Shown here piece by piece: positions 50,087 to 59,256 of a stretch of DNA of 64,000 nucleotides. A model generated the notes under the pieces. It saw only the letters and a program-made list of their open reading frames with translations. It was not told the origin of the DNA and searched no databases. Source of the DNA: Thermosporothrix hazakensis (lineage in GTDB: Bacteria; Chloroflexota; Ktedonobacteria; Ktedonobacterales; Ktedonobacteraceae); contig NZ_QKUF01000006.1 in assembly GCF_003253565.1 (NCBI RefSeq), positions 186,001-250,000 of the forward strand, in the 5' to 3' direction. The number at the start of each line of letters is the position of its first letter. Positions within the stretch are counted from its first letter, which is position 1. Both the position numbers and the translations under genes were made by a program.

Positions 50087-53000
50087 ATGATGCGCAATGA
50101 ACACCCTGCATCCTCTCTTGATTTTCTGGCAGGTGGGGGCGAAATGGGAGAGCGTATTCGCTCGTTTGATTGGGCCTCGACGCCGCTTGGGCCTGCCGAG
50201 CAATGGCCACAGAGTTTAAAAACGATTGTCCAGATTATGCTTACGTCGAGTCAACCGATCTGGATTGGGTGGGGACCTGATCTGATCAAGCTCTATAACG
50301 ATCCTTATAAGGCGATTGTTGGCGGCAAGCATCCTGAGGCTCTTGGTCAGCCCGTTCGCGTGGTGTGGCGCGAGATCTGGCCTGATATTGCCCCTAAACT
50401 GCGCACCGCAATGGAAGATAATGTCGGAACCTATGATGAGGCGGCACTGCTCATCATGGAGCGCTATGGCTATCAGGAAGAGACCTACTATACCTTCTCG
50501 TATAGCCCGGTTCCAGGTGATAATGGGGGCGTGGGTGGCATTATTTGTGCAAATACCGACGATACTGCCCGGATTATTGGAGAGCGGCAGGTGAAGCTGT
50601 TGCAGACACTTGCCGCCGAAACATCGGACGCACGTACGATTGGGGAGGCCTGCCGCTTGAGCGCCGAACTGCTGACCCGAAATCCGCAGGATATTCCGTT
50701 CGCGCTGCTCTATTTGCTCGATCAGGATGGGAAGCAGATGACGCTTGCGGGGACCAGCGGCATTGAGCGTCAGCATCCTGCGGTGTTTGAGCAGGTGGCG
50801 CTCGATCAGGATGCTCCCTGGCCGTTTGCTGAGGTGATGCGAACGCAGAAGCCCTGTCTGATTGACGATATCCAGCAGCGCTTTGGGGCCCTGCCTACCG
50901 GGGCATGGAAGAAAATGCCGCATCAGGCCGCTATTCTGGCGGTTGCTCCCTCGGGCCAGACTGGCCAGGCGGGCGCGTTGATCGTGGGCCTTAATCCCTA
51001 TCGGCTCTTTGATGAGAGCTATCAGGGCTTCCTGAAGCTGGTATGCAGCCAGATCTCAAACAGTATTGCAAACGCGCAGGCATATGAAGAGGAGCGGAAG
51101 CGTGCTGAGGCGCTTGAAGAGATCGACCGGGCCAAGACGCTCTTCTTCAGCAACGTGAGTCACGAGTTCCGCACGCCGCTGACCCTGATGCTTGGACCAA
51201 TCGAGGAGATACGCGACGATCCGAACACGGCGCCCGCCAATCGCGAACGAATTGAGGTCGCGCATCGGAACGCGCTGCGGCTGTTGAAGCTGGTCAACAC
51301 ACTGCTCGACTTCTCGCGGCTGGAGGCGGGTCGCATTCAGGCCAGCTATGAGGCGACTGATCTGGGCATCTATACCGCCGAACTTGCCAGCAATTTTCGT
51401 TCCGCGATTGAGAAGGCCGGAATGAAGCTAACGCTGGATCTCCCCGCGCTCTCGGAGCCGATTTATGTGGATCGCGACATGTGGGAGAAGATTATCTTGA
51501 ATCTGCTCTCCAATGCATTTAAGTTTACCTTTGAAGGCGAGATCGCTGTGCGGCTTGAGGAGCGGCGCGACCATGTGGTGTTGCAGGTGCAGGATACTGG
51601 TGTTGGCATTGCGCCCGATCAGTTGCCGCTCATTTTCGAACGCTTCCGGCGCGTTGAGGGCGTACGGTCGCGCTCTTATGAAGGATCGGGAATCGGGCTT
51701 TCACTGGTGCAGGAGCTTGTCAAGCTGCATAAGGGTGAGGTCGAGGTGACAAGCACCCCGGGCAAAGGGACCACGTTCACCATCACGCTGCGGAAAGGGA
51801 CGGCGCATCTGCCTGCGGACCGCATCGGAGCGACACGTACCCTGCAATCGACCGCCCTGAGCGCTGCCATCTATGTTGAGGAGATGAGCCAGTGGCTGCC
51901 TCCTGAGGAAGAGGAGCCGGCAGGCTTTCCGGCTGAAATTCCTGCCGGGGACCGCCCGCGTATTGTGCTGGCCGACGACAATGCGGATATGCGTGACTAT
52001 ATCTGCCGCCTGTTGAGCGATCGTTTTACGATTGAGGCCGTCGCGAATGGTAAGCAGGCGCTGGAGGCGATTCGGCGCGCTCGCCCCGAACTGGTGCTGA
52101 CAGATGTGATGATGCCCGAGATGGATGGGTTCCAGCTTTTGCAGGCAATAAAGGCACATCCCGATACTGCTCGTATTCCCGTGATTATGCTCTCGGCTCG
52201 CGCTGGCGAGGAAGCAACGATTGAAGGGGTGCGTGCGGGTGCTGATGATTATCTGGTGAAGCCTTTCTCGGCGCGTGAGTTGCGGGCCCGCGTGATCACG
52301 CATATCAAGCTCGCCCGAAGCCGCTACGAGTCCGAGCGCAAGCTATTTGACCTGTTTATGCAGGCTCCGGCGGCCATCGTCATCTTGCGTGGACCGACAT
52401 ATGTGGTGGAACTGGCGAACCCGACAACGCTCGCGATCTGGGGCCGAAGCAGTGAGGATGTGCTGCATAAGCCGCTCTTCGAGGGACTGCCGGAGGTTCG
52501 CGGACAGGGCCTCGAACCGCTGCTAGAGGTCGTCTACACGACGGGGGTTCCCTACGTTGGCAATGAACTGAAGGTGGCGCTTGATCGAACCGGGAGCGGA
52601 CAACTTGAGGATGTGTACTTTACATTTGTCTACACTCCTATGCGCGACGCTGTAGGGACGATCGAGGGGGTGATGGTTTTCGCGTTTGATGTCACCGGGC
52701 AGGTGCTTGCGCGACAGCGAGCCGAAGAGAGCGAGCTGCGTTTTCGGACGCTGGCCGATAACATCCCTAATCTCGCCTGGATGGCAGATCGAGGCGGTCG
52801 GATCTACTGGTACAACTCGCGCTGGTATGAGTATACCGGGACCACGCCCGAGCAGGTGAAGGATCAGGGTTGGGAGCAGGTTGTTGACCCGCAGGACCTC
52901 CCAGCTGTTCGGCGGCGCTTTCACCGGGCTCTCTATGAGCACGAGCCCTTCGAGATGGTGTACTCCCTCAGGGGCGCTGATGGCACCTATCGCCCGTTCC

Positions 53001-53809
53001 TCACACGTATGGTGCCGATTCGCGATGCAGAAGGTACTATTGTCCAGTGGTTTGGTACCAATACCGATATTACCGAGCAGAAGAGACTGGAGCGGCAGAA
53101 GGATGAGTTTCTCGGCATTGCCAGTCACGAACTGAAGACGCCTGTGACCAGTATCAAAGCGTATACGCAATTACTGGAACGTCGTTTCCGCAAAGCAGGG
53201 GATGAACGCGCCTCTGAACTCCTCAAAAAGATGGATATGCAACTGAATAAACTCACCTCGCTGATCGCCGACCTGCTGGATGTGACCAGGATTGAGAGCG
53301 GCAAGCTGCTGTTCCATCCCGCTCCGTTCGACTATAACTCGTTGATTCAGGAGGTGATAGAGGAGGCACAGCGCACGACCACTCGCCATACTATTCTGCA
53401 AGAGCTCGGGCCCTCTGTCACCCTGACCGGAGACCGCGAGCGCATCGGGCAGGTGTTGACCAACTTGCTGACCAACGCGATTAAATATTCGCCAAAGGCT
53501 GACACTATTTATGTGAAAACCGAGCTGAAGGACAATATGGTGATTACATCGGTGCTCGACTTCGGGATCGGTATTCCTGCCGAAAAGCAGCAGCATCTCT
53601 TCCAACGTTTCTATCGTGTAGAAGGTGAAACACAGATGACGTATCCAGGGTTGGGGCTGGGCCTGTATATCTCGGCAGAGTTCGTCAAACGCCATCACGG
53701 AACGATCTGGGTTCAGAGCGAAGAAGGGAAGGGGACGACCTTTTCGTTCTCGCTGCCGCTCTCGCTCGCGCCTGAGGAACACCTACTTGAGGGAGAACAG
53801 AGTGCATAA
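50087..53809 (+). CDS. Hybrid histidine kinase with two transmitter modules
   Basis: A 1240-residue soluble sensor kinase; no membrane helices are visible. Order: PAS-like N-terminus (SFDWASTPLGPAEQWPQSLK, a signature of cyanobacterial and Chloroflexi kinases), GAF-like region (about 185-335), first HisKA with VSHEFRTPLTL (His about 359), first ATPase (NLLSNAFKF, DTGVGIAPDQ), receiver (LTDVMMPEMDGF, Asp about 673), PAS (about 755), PAS (about 885-1000, IYWYNSRWYEYTG), second HisKA with ASHELKTPVTS (His about 1014), and second ATPase (NLLTNAIKYS, DFGIGIPAEK). The stop overlaps the ATG of the response regulator by one base (TAATG), so they are an operon. Confidence 0.95.
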   Translation: MMRNEHPASSLDFLAGGGEMGERIRSFDWASTPLGPAEQWPQSLKTIVQIMLTSSQPIWIGWGPDLIKLYNDPYKAIVGGKHPEALGQPVRVVWREIWPDIAPKLRTAMEDNVGTYDEAALLIMERYGYQEETYYTFSYSPVPGDNGGVGGIICANTDDTARIIGERQVKLLQTLAAETSDARTIGEACRLSAELLTRNPQDIPFALLYLLDQDGKQMTLAGTSGIERQHPAVFEQVALDQDAPWPFAEVMRTQKPCLIDDIQQRFGALPTGAWKKMPHQAAILAVAPSGQTGQAGALIVGLNPYRLFDESYQGFLKLVCSQISNSIANAQAYEEERKRAEALEEIDRAKTLFFSNVSHEFRTPLTLMLGPIEEIRDDPNTAPANRERIEVAHRNALRLLKLVNTLLDFSRLEAGRIQASYEATDLGIYTAELASNFRSAIEKAGMKLTLDLPALSEPIYVDRDMWEKIILNLLSNAFKFTFEGEIAVRLEERRDHVVLQVQDTGVGIAPDQLPLIFERFRRVEGVRSRSYEGSGIGLSLVQELVKLHKGEVEVTSTPGKGTTFTITLRKGTAHLPADRIGATRTLQSTALSAAIYVEEMSQWLPPEEEEPAGFPAEIPAGDRPRIVLADDNADMRDYICRLLSDRFTIEAVANGKQALEAIRRARPELVLTDVMMPEMDGFQLLQAIKAHPDTARIPVIMLSARAGEEATIEGVRAGADDYLVKPFSARELRARVITHIKLARSRYESERKLFDLFMQAPAAIVILRGPTYVVELANPTTLAIWGRSSEDVLHKPLFEGLPEVRGQGLEPLLEVVYTTGVPYVGNELKVALDRTGSGQLEDVYFTFVYTPMRDAVGTIEGVMVFAFDVTGQVLARQRAEESELRFRTLADNIPNLAWMADRGGRIYWYNSRWYEYTGTTPEQVKDQGWEQVVDPQDLPAVRRRFHRALYEHEPFEMVYSLRGADGTYRPFLTRMVPIRDAEGTIVQWFGTNTDITEQKRLERQKDEFLGIASHELKTPVTSIKAYTQLLERRFRKAGDERASELLKKMDMQLNKLTSLIADLLDVTRIESGKLLFHPAPFDYNSLIQEVIEEAQRTTTRHTILQELGPSVTLTGDRERIGQVLTNLLTNAIKYSPKADTIYVKTELKDNMVITSVLDFGIGIPAEKQQHLFQRFYRVEGETQMTYPGLGLGLYISAEFVKRHHGTIWVQSEEGKGTTFSFSLPLSLAPEEHLLEGEQSA

Positions 53810-54168
53810 TGTCACAGAAGAAGCGTATTCTGATTGCTGATGATGATCCTGCTATTCTTGATTCGCTTGAACTTATTCTTGAAGATGCAGGCTATGAGGT
53901 GATTACAACCGGCGATGGGGCAATTATTCAGGATCTGGTGCAGATGGGGCCTGATCTCTTGTTGCTTGACATCTGGCTTTCTGGCTGGAATGGAAAGGAT
54001 ATTTGCGCCACATTGAAACACAATGAACAAACGAAACATCTCCCGGTTATCCTCTTTTCGGCGAGCCGGGAGACGGAAGCGATTGCCCGAGACGCGGGCG
54101 CAGATGCGTTTATTACCAAGCCGTTTGAGCTAGATGATCTGCTCGATACCCTGGAGCAGCATCTGTAG
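53809..54168 (+). CDS. Single-domain response regulator
   Basis: A 119-residue CheY-like receiver with no output domain. The acidic pocket is ILIADDDPAILDSLELI, the phospho-acceptor Asp lies in LLLLDIWLSGWNG, and the Thr/Ser and Lys positions are LFSAS and FITKPFELDD. As it begins on the stop codon of the hybrid kinase, it is surely its partner and probably takes phosphate from it. It may act by protein-protein contact. Confidence 0.95.
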   Translation: MSQKKRILIADDDPAILDSLELILEDAGYEVITTGDGAIIQDLVQMGPDLLLLDIWLSGWNGKDICATLKHNEQTKHLPVILFSASRETEAIARDAGADAFITKPFELDDLLDTLEQHL

Positions 54169-54178
54169 CGGGGAGATC

Positions 54179-54385
54179 TCAACGGTCTCCCCATTGATCG
54201 CAATAGTCAAGCGAGATGCGGCTATCCTGAGCTTGCTGCCGATCGGAGTCACGGTAGAAGAAATAGGTATCGGCATCGAGTAGTAAGAAAGAGGTAGTAG
54301 GGTGTGTATGATCCACGGAAATCTGACAGAGAATCCCCTGTAGCGCTGCAAGCGCATGTCCATCGTATTGTTGATGTTTCTGCAT
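54179..54385 (-). CDS. Small hypothetical protein (68 aa)
   Basis: A 68-residue protein, MQKHQQYDGHALAALQG then HPTTSFLLLDADTYFFYRDSD, acidic at the C-terminus. ATG 54385 follows GAAAGGGG at a good distance; codons look like those of neighbours. The frame is open to 54433. It converges with the response regulator (11 bp apart). No family recognised. Confidence 0.5.
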   Translation of the reverse strand: MQKHQQYDGHALAALQGILCQISVDHTHPTTSFLLLDADTYFFYRDSDRQQAQDSRISLDYCDQWGDR

Positions 54386-54793
54386 AACGTGGCCCCTTTC
54401 TTCTGGTTGCATGCTTTTCTCTGAGTCTACCATGAAGCGGATCGGGCGGAATGGGTCATGTGTCCCATTTTGTCCTCAAGCGCAGGGTTGAGGCGACAAT
54501 CAGCCAGAGGATAGCCCGTGAGTTGATGTGTCGCGCTGACTTTCCGGGTACACTGGCTCTCATGAAAGGGTACGTGTTGCCCCGTTCGTCCTGCGCAGGC
54601 GACGGCATACCCAACAGATCGTCAGGTAGCAAAGGCAATGCCGCCGCTTCGGAGCTCGACGCACGCCGGGATTACCGGAATACGCCACTCATGCAAATAG
54701 CTCGTCGGAATGCCTCCTGAGAGGTATGCGGGCGCTTCTGAAGCAGTGTACGCTATGGGTGAAGATGAAATAGAAAAGAAGGAGATCAGAAAC
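54386..54793. other. Intergenic stretch, 408 bp
   Basis: Between the small leftward gene and the P450 relic. An 89-codon rightward frame at 54451 and a minus frame at 54456 have no ribosome binding site or recognisable fold. AAGGAG before 54794 is the leader of the P450 relic. Confidence 0.4.
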
Positions 54794-55250
54794 ATGGTCC
54801 ATTTGCATGAGTTGAACTCGCAGGAGACAAAGCGTCACCCACAGGTGTTTTTCGGTCAGTTGCGCGAGGGGCGCGGCCCGTACTTTGTTGAGGGGCTGAA
54901 CGCCTGGGTAACGCGAGCTATGAGGATGCGCTGTTCGTGTTGCGCGATCCCCGGCTGACGAAGGATCGGCGCAAGCTAGAGGCCGCACGTGACAAAGTAT
55001 TAGCGGAACAGGCGCTCGAATACCCGCATCTGTTGCTGGTCGATCCGCCCGATCACTCGCGCTTGTGGCGGCTGGTATCCAAAGCCTTTACGCCAAAGAT
55101 GATCGAGCAGCTTCGCCCGCGCATTCAAAAGAGGCCTGCTTGATGCCGTGGAGGGGCGCGACCATATGGATCTTATTGCTGAGTTTGCCTATCCGTTGCC
55201 GATCACGGTCATTTCCCGCAGTGAAACGGTGAAAAAGGGGAAATGCTGAG
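54794..55250 (+). pseudogene. Cytochrome P450, truncated and frameshifted
   Basis: AAGGAG and ATG 54794 start a P450 N-terminus (MVHLHELNSQETKRHPQVFF, then GRGPYFVEGLNAWV). A frameshift near 54917 leads to SYEDALFVLRDPRLTKDRRK and LLLVDPPDHSRLWRLVSKAF, the helix C region, and a second near 55128 leads to GLLDAVEGRDHMDLIAEFAYPLPITVIS. Homology then ends abruptly near 55217, before the I-helix, ExxR and heme loop. About 140 of 400 codons remain. The intact P450 at 12010 has the same plan (MDLIADLAYPLPVIVIS), so this is a relative that lost its C-terminal two thirds. Confidence 0.88.
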
Positions 55251-55341
55251 TGTAGTACTTCTGCATTGTTGCTATACAGAGAGCGAATCTGCTATGCTTA
55301 TGGAATCTGGTTCGTTTTGTCGATGAGAGAGGAAAGATAGA

Positions 55342-56223
55342 GTGAATCTCCAGGCACTTTTTTCCGCACCCATTCTTGAACAAACGTATCTTGATCCCGG
55401 CTACTCGGGCCATGCAAGCGATGTCTGGCGTGTGCGGACAGCAGAGGAAGTGGTAGTTGTACGAATGCTGCGTCAGGGGCTCCCTGAGGTGCCATTCTGG
55501 TATGGGTGTCATGTATTGTTTGGTCTCGATCAACGGGCAATCTTTCAGCTTGAGCCGCTCAATCGTCTGCTTGCTCGTTTCTGTTCGCTGCCTGTTCCGC
55601 AGGTGTTGCGCAAGGGCACGCTGGAGGATCGACCGTATGTCATCGTCGACGCGATGCCCGGCGTTTCCTTTGAAACTTTCTCGGAACTGCCTGAAGAGGC
55701 ACTGGAAGCTATGGGAGAGGAGTTCGCACGTTTGCATTGTGGTCGCTTCGACTGGTTTGGGACGCCCACTGGCAGTACGCGGTATGACCTCGCGGACTTT
55801 CAGACGCGATTGCAGGAAACACTGCGCCTGCTGGTTGAGCGATTTTATCAGCAGGATGAAGCGATCAAGAAGATGCTCCCCGCCGCCTGTGAGGCTGTGA
55901 CACAGCTTCCGCCTCTTCACTATACCGTGCCCGTTCTGATGGATATGGATGCATCCCAGTTTCTGACCGATGGGAAGCGTATCACTGCCTTTGTTGATAC
56001 AGAAGGGTATGCGATGGGACCGCGTGAGCTTGACTTTATCGGGCTGGAATATGTCTTTCAGCAGCGTGAGGCGCGGGCCTTTGCCCGGGGCTATGAGCGC
56101 GTTCTGAGCCTGCCCGAGATCGCGCCTGTACGCTTCGTCTATCGCTACCTGTATTGTTTGATGGAGGTGCAGGGCTCGGTCGCATTAGATCCCTGGATGC
56201 GCTATCCCGCTCTTTTTGCGTAA
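55342..56223 (+). CDS. APH-fold phosphotransferase, atypical catalytic loop
   Basis: A 293-residue protein, GTG start after GAGAGGAAAGATAG. The aminoglycoside-kinase fold is visible (VWRVRTAEEVVVVRMLRQG for the nucleotide Lys strand, RPYVIVDAMPGVSFETF hinge, MGEEFARLHCGRFDW helix). The catalytic loop, normally HGDxHPxN, is LMDMDASQFL: the Asp is kept but His and Asn are replaced, and the DWE-type metal motif is VDTEGY. Proteins of this kind may act on unusual substrates or be weakly active. The two other APH-like genes in the window (1189 and 47663) keep the standard motif. Confidence 0.75.
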   Translation: MNLQALFSAPILEQTYLDPGYSGHASDVWRVRTAEEVVVVRMLRQGLPEVPFWYGCHVLFGLDQRAIFQLEPLNRLLARFCSLPVPQVLRKGTLEDRPYVIVDAMPGVSFETFSELPEEALEAMGEEFARLHCGRFDWFGTPTGSTRYDLADFQTRLQETLRLLVERFYQQDEAIKKMLPAACEAVTQLPPLHYTVPVLMDMDASQFLTDGKRITAFVDTEGYAMGPRELDFIGLEYVFQQREARAFARGYERVLSLPEIAPVRFVYRYLYCLMEVQGSVALDPWMRYPALFA

Positions 56224-56330
56224 TTGGTGGTATAAAAGAGTACTCCTGAAAAGAAGTGGTAGGCAATGGAATACATATAAATTATATAGAAATTATCAGG
56301 TATTCCTGAAATACGCAGAAGAGAGGTATG

Positions 56331-56366
56331 TTGATACTTCCCCCGCTTCAATGCGGGGGATTCTTC
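56331..56366 (-). mobile_element. Hairpin resembling an IS200/IS605 right end
   Basis: On the minus strand the order is GAATC, CCCCGC, ATTGAA loop, GCGGGG, GAAGTATCAA. This matches the known plan of the 3' end of IS605-type elements and their omega RNAs (GAATC-stem-loop-GxGGTTCAA). No tnpA or tnpB is present, so at most a remnant. The alternative is an ordinary terminator hairpin (7-bp stem CCCCCGC/GCGGGGG) between convergent genes. Confidence 0.45.
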
Positions 56367-56368
56367 TT

Positions 56369-57571
56369 TCAGCCGGCAACCGTCTTGCCGCGATGCAGAA
56401 CGGCTCGACGAGGTGCACGACGGGCCACGGCTTCCGCCGAGCAACTTGCCTCAACCAGTACCAGATCAGCCGGTTGACCGAGGCGCGGCCATTGTTGCTC
56501 ACCCTGCGCGTTGACGGGCGTGAGGCCTCCAGTGATGAACGCAAGGGCTTCCGCAAGGTCTTCTTCCTGAACCATGCCCTGGGTCTCAGCGAGTCGGTTT
56601 GCTCGCTCAAAGATATCGCCGGTGCCGAATGGAGACCAGCTATCATAGACGTTATCACAACCAAGCGCGACATGGACCCCCGCTTTATGCAGCGTGTAGA
56701 GCGGCATCGGGATGCTCAAGGGGACACTTGAATTGATGCTGATGCCAAGCTCGACGAAGCGTTCGGCCAGGGACGCCAGCTCGCGGGTGTCGGCATCGGC
56801 GAGCGCGAAGGCATGGCTGATTGCTACTTTTCCCTGAAGCCCTGCCTGCTCGATCATATCGGCGAGCGTGCGAATCGTGTAGAGGCCCAGTTGTCCACGA
56901 TCGTGCAGGTGCAGGTCGATGCCCGCGCCAAACTCAACGGCTATAGAGACCATTTCTTCTAGTGAGCGCTCAAGCTTGAGATCAACGGTGCCGGGGTCAA
57001 CGCCACCGACCAGCGTCGCACCGAGCTTCATCGCCTCGCGGGTAAGCTCCTGAGAGGAGGAGCGGAGCAGGCCGTGCTGAGGGAAGGCGACTATTTCATA
57101 CGTCAGGTTGTTCTCGTTCTCTGTCAGCACTCGCTTGACTGCTTCCAGATGGCGTAGCCCGTACGCCGGGGCAATGTCGACATGTGTTCTGACGTGAGTG
57201 GAACCGGCGCGCTGGATCATGCCCAGGAACTGCCGGGCGCGCTCCTCGATGGGAACCGGGTGATTGTTCAGGATCTCAGCCTCGATCGCGACACGTTCAA
57301 GGATGCTGCGAGCCGGTCGCGTAGGCATCCAGGGGCCGCCTAACAGCGTCTTATCGAGATGAATGTGGCGCTCAATGAAGGCCGGGAGCGCGAGGGCCCC
57401 CTGCGCGCTGACGCGCGGGTGCTGATCGTGTACGGTATCATTGGGCTCGATAGCGGCGACGTGCCCATCTCGCAGTAGAAGCTGGAACAGATCAGTTTTT
57501 GTGCGTATGCGATTTTCTTCTTGGACGCGGCCTGTTTCCAGTAAAACATCTGTAAGCCAATAGGCTGTCAT
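56369..57571 (-). CDS. Cytosine deaminase-like amidohydrolase
   Basis: A 400-residue amidohydrolase of the CodA/AtzC group. The first metal motif is LPAFIERHIHLDKTLLGG, then THVRTHVDIAPAYGLRHLEAV, GAGIDLHLHDRGQLGLYTI, VAISHAFALAD and VALGCDNVYDSWSPFGTGD (metal Asp). This pattern is that of cytosine deaminase, N-isopropylammelide hydrolase and related deaminases of pyrimidines and triazines. ATG 57571 follows GGAGG; the open frame to 57688 lacks a start signal. The stop codon is directly against the IS605-like hairpin. It is a distant relative of the amidohydrolase at 30687. Confidence 0.9.
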   Translation of the reverse strand: MTAYWLTDVLLETGRVQEENRIRTKTDLFQLLLRDGHVAAIEPNDTVHDQHPRVSAQGALALPAFIERHIHLDKTLLGGPWMPTRPARSILERVAIEAEILNNHPVPIEERARQFLGMIQRAGSTHVRTHVDIAPAYGLRHLEAVKRVLTENENNLTYEIVAFPQHGLLRSSSQELTREAMKLGATLVGGVDPGTVDLKLERSLEEMVSIAVEFGAGIDLHLHDRGQLGLYTIRTLADMIEQAGLQGKVAISHAFALADADTRELASLAERFVELGISINSSVPLSIPMPLYTLHKAGVHVALGCDNVYDSWSPFGTGDIFERANRLAETQGMVQEEDLAEALAFITGGLTPVNAQGEQQWPRLGQPADLVLVEASCSAEAVARRAPRRAVLHRGKTVAG

Positions 57572-57891
57572 AACAAACCTCCAACCAGAAATAGGGATGT
57601 GGTGGGCACATGGTATCACCCGATGAAGTTCCTCCTTAGTTGCCTGGAGGGGCCTGAGAAGCGCTTTCAAGCGAGCAACCACCGGCAAGCACTATGAGGA
57701 AGCGGAGGCGCTTGCCCTGTTCTTACTTTATCATACTCACTGAGAAAAAGCGAGCAGGCTCTATTTTGGATGTGACGTATAGGGGACAAGTGTTGTTCTG
57801 TTCCTTTGAGATAGAGTATAATGGCCTTGCCTGATGTGCTCCCTGATTCGAGGGAGTGGTCAGAAGAGCCTGTGCGTAAAGGGGGAATGCT
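57572..57891. other. Divergent intergenic region, 320 bp
   Basis: Between the amidohydrolase and the LuxR-TPR regulator, without a gene. GGCAAGC (57684-57690) and GCTTGCC (57710-57716) form a possible hairpin followed by CTGTTCTTAC. Confidence 0.5.
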
Positions 57892-59256
57892 GTGCCGAGA
57901 CAGACTGCCTTCAAGCTGCTCTGGGAGCCTGCGCGTGAGCGTTACGTTGTTGATATAGCTGTTGATATTGCTATCAATATTGCTGGTGATATGACTGTAC
58001 CATGTCAGCAGATAGAGGTAGAGAGTCAGGATTGGTTTCAGTGGTTAGAATATGTTCCCTCGTTCTCGTTTCAGGATCGACGCGGCTACACGTGTACTCT
58101 GCGGAAAGAGCGTGTCCAGCGCGGCGGAGCCTACTGGTATGCCTATCGTCGTCAGCAGCGAAAGATGGTCAAGCGCTATCTGGGCCATAGCAAGAACCTC
58201 ACCGTGGCGCGTCTGGAGCAGGTCGCCGAGCAACTCAATATCCCGACAGAGACTCCCGAACTGACAGCAGAGCATGTGCAGGAGCTGCTGCGACAGGGGC
58301 GGCTGCACCAGGCGGCTGCGCTGTTGCGTCGGCTGCTGGAGGGCGCTGAGGCCGAGAAGAGCCGTCTCTTGCTGGCACAGAGCGAGATCGCATATGAATG
58401 GAATGATCTGTCTGCCGCCCGGCGTGCGCTGGAAGAGGGAATAGCCTGCGGTCGGCCAGAGGAGCAGCTTGACGGCTATGTTCTGCTGGCGCGGCTGGCT
58501 CTGGCTGAGGGGCAGATGCAGGAAGCCGAGCAGGCGCTACAGCAGGCGGAAGCACTTGCACAGCAGCTTCATGCGGCGTCGCTGGCACGGGTTGCCGGCA
58601 TGCGGGCGCTGCTGGCGTTGAAGCAGGAGCAAAGAGAGCAGATGCTGCTCTGGGCGCAGGAGCAGCAAGCTGACGAGAACACCTCGCTCTTTGAGTCTCT
58701 GGTGCTGGCTCGCGTGTTGCTGGCGCAGGGGCGCATTGCTGATGCCACTTCCCTGCTCAAGCAGTTGGCCGTGCATCAGGAGGCGCGTAACGGCTCCCTG
58801 ATCGAGATTCGGATGCTGCAAGCGCTTGTGGCCCATGCACAGACGCGGAACGAGGAAGCGGTATCGTTGCTGATGCAGGCGCTCTCACAGGCTGCTTCCG
58901 AGGGCTATATGCGGCTTTTTGTCGATGAGGGGCGAGTTATGCAGGAGCTCTTGCTGCGGGTGCGCGAGCAGCATGGACGCAAGCCCGCCAGCTTGCTACA
59001 CTATCTTGATCGTCTGCTTGCTGCCTTTCCTCCCGCACCTCACCAAGCGAGCACACACGAGTCATTGAGCAAGCGAGAGCTGGAAGTGCTTGCCTTGCTG
59101 GCTCAGGGCTGTTCCAATCAGGAGATTGCCGGCAGGCTGGTCGTTGCTGTCAGCACGGTGAAGTCACATATCAAGCATCTCTTTGCCAAACTGGGCGTGC
59201 AGCGCCGCTCGCAGGCTGTCAAGAAGGCGAAAGCGGCGGGGCTCCTCGATGCGTGA
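57892..59256 (+). CDS. LuxR-type regulator with TPRs, no ATPase domain
   Basis: A 454-residue protein starting with GTG after GGGGGAATGCT. Residues 45-115 are a module (FSFQDRRGYTCTLRKERVQRG, YWYAYRR, KRYLGHSKNLTVARLEQVAEQL) also present at the start of the 1034-residue regulator at 18156. TPR-like helices fill 120-370 (LLRQGRLHQAAALLRRLLEGAE, LLARLALAEGQMQEAEQALQ). The LuxR helix-turn-helix is in the last 60 residues (LSKRELEVLALLAQGCSNQEIAGRLVVAVSTVKSHIKHLFAK). It lacks the NTPase domain of MalT. Three 12-bp tandem units encode the VDIAVDIAINIA stretch near residues 20-31. It may control itself and the S9 peptidase gene downstream. Confidence 0.9.
   Translation: MPRQTAFKLLWEPARERYVVDIAVDIAINIAGDMTVPCQQIEVESQDWFQWLEYVPSFSFQDRRGYTCTLRKERVQRGGAYWYAYRRQQRKMVKRYLGHSKNLTVARLEQVAEQLNIPTETPELTAEHVQELLRQGRLHQAAALLRRLLEGAEAEKSRLLLAQSEIAYEWNDLSAARRALEEGIACGRPEEQLDGYVLLARLALAEGQMQEAEQALQQAEALAQQLHAASLARVAGMRALLALKQEQREQMLLWAQEQQADENTSLFESLVLARVLLAQGRIADATSLLKQLAVHQEARNGSLIEIRMLQALVAHAQTRNEEAVSLLMQALSQAASEGYMRLFVDEGRVMQELLLRVREQHGRKPASLLHYLDRLLAAFPPAPHQASTHESLSKRELEVLALLAQGCSNQEIAGRLVVAVSTVKSHIKHLFAKLGVQRRSQAVKKAKAAGLLDA
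57949..57984 (+). repeat. Three 12-bp tandem repeats within the LuxR gene
   Basis: GTTGATATAGCT, GTTGATATTGCT and ATCAATATTGCT follow one another in frame and encode VDIA, VDIA, INIA. A short, recent-looking expansion in a coding region. Confidence 0.8.
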
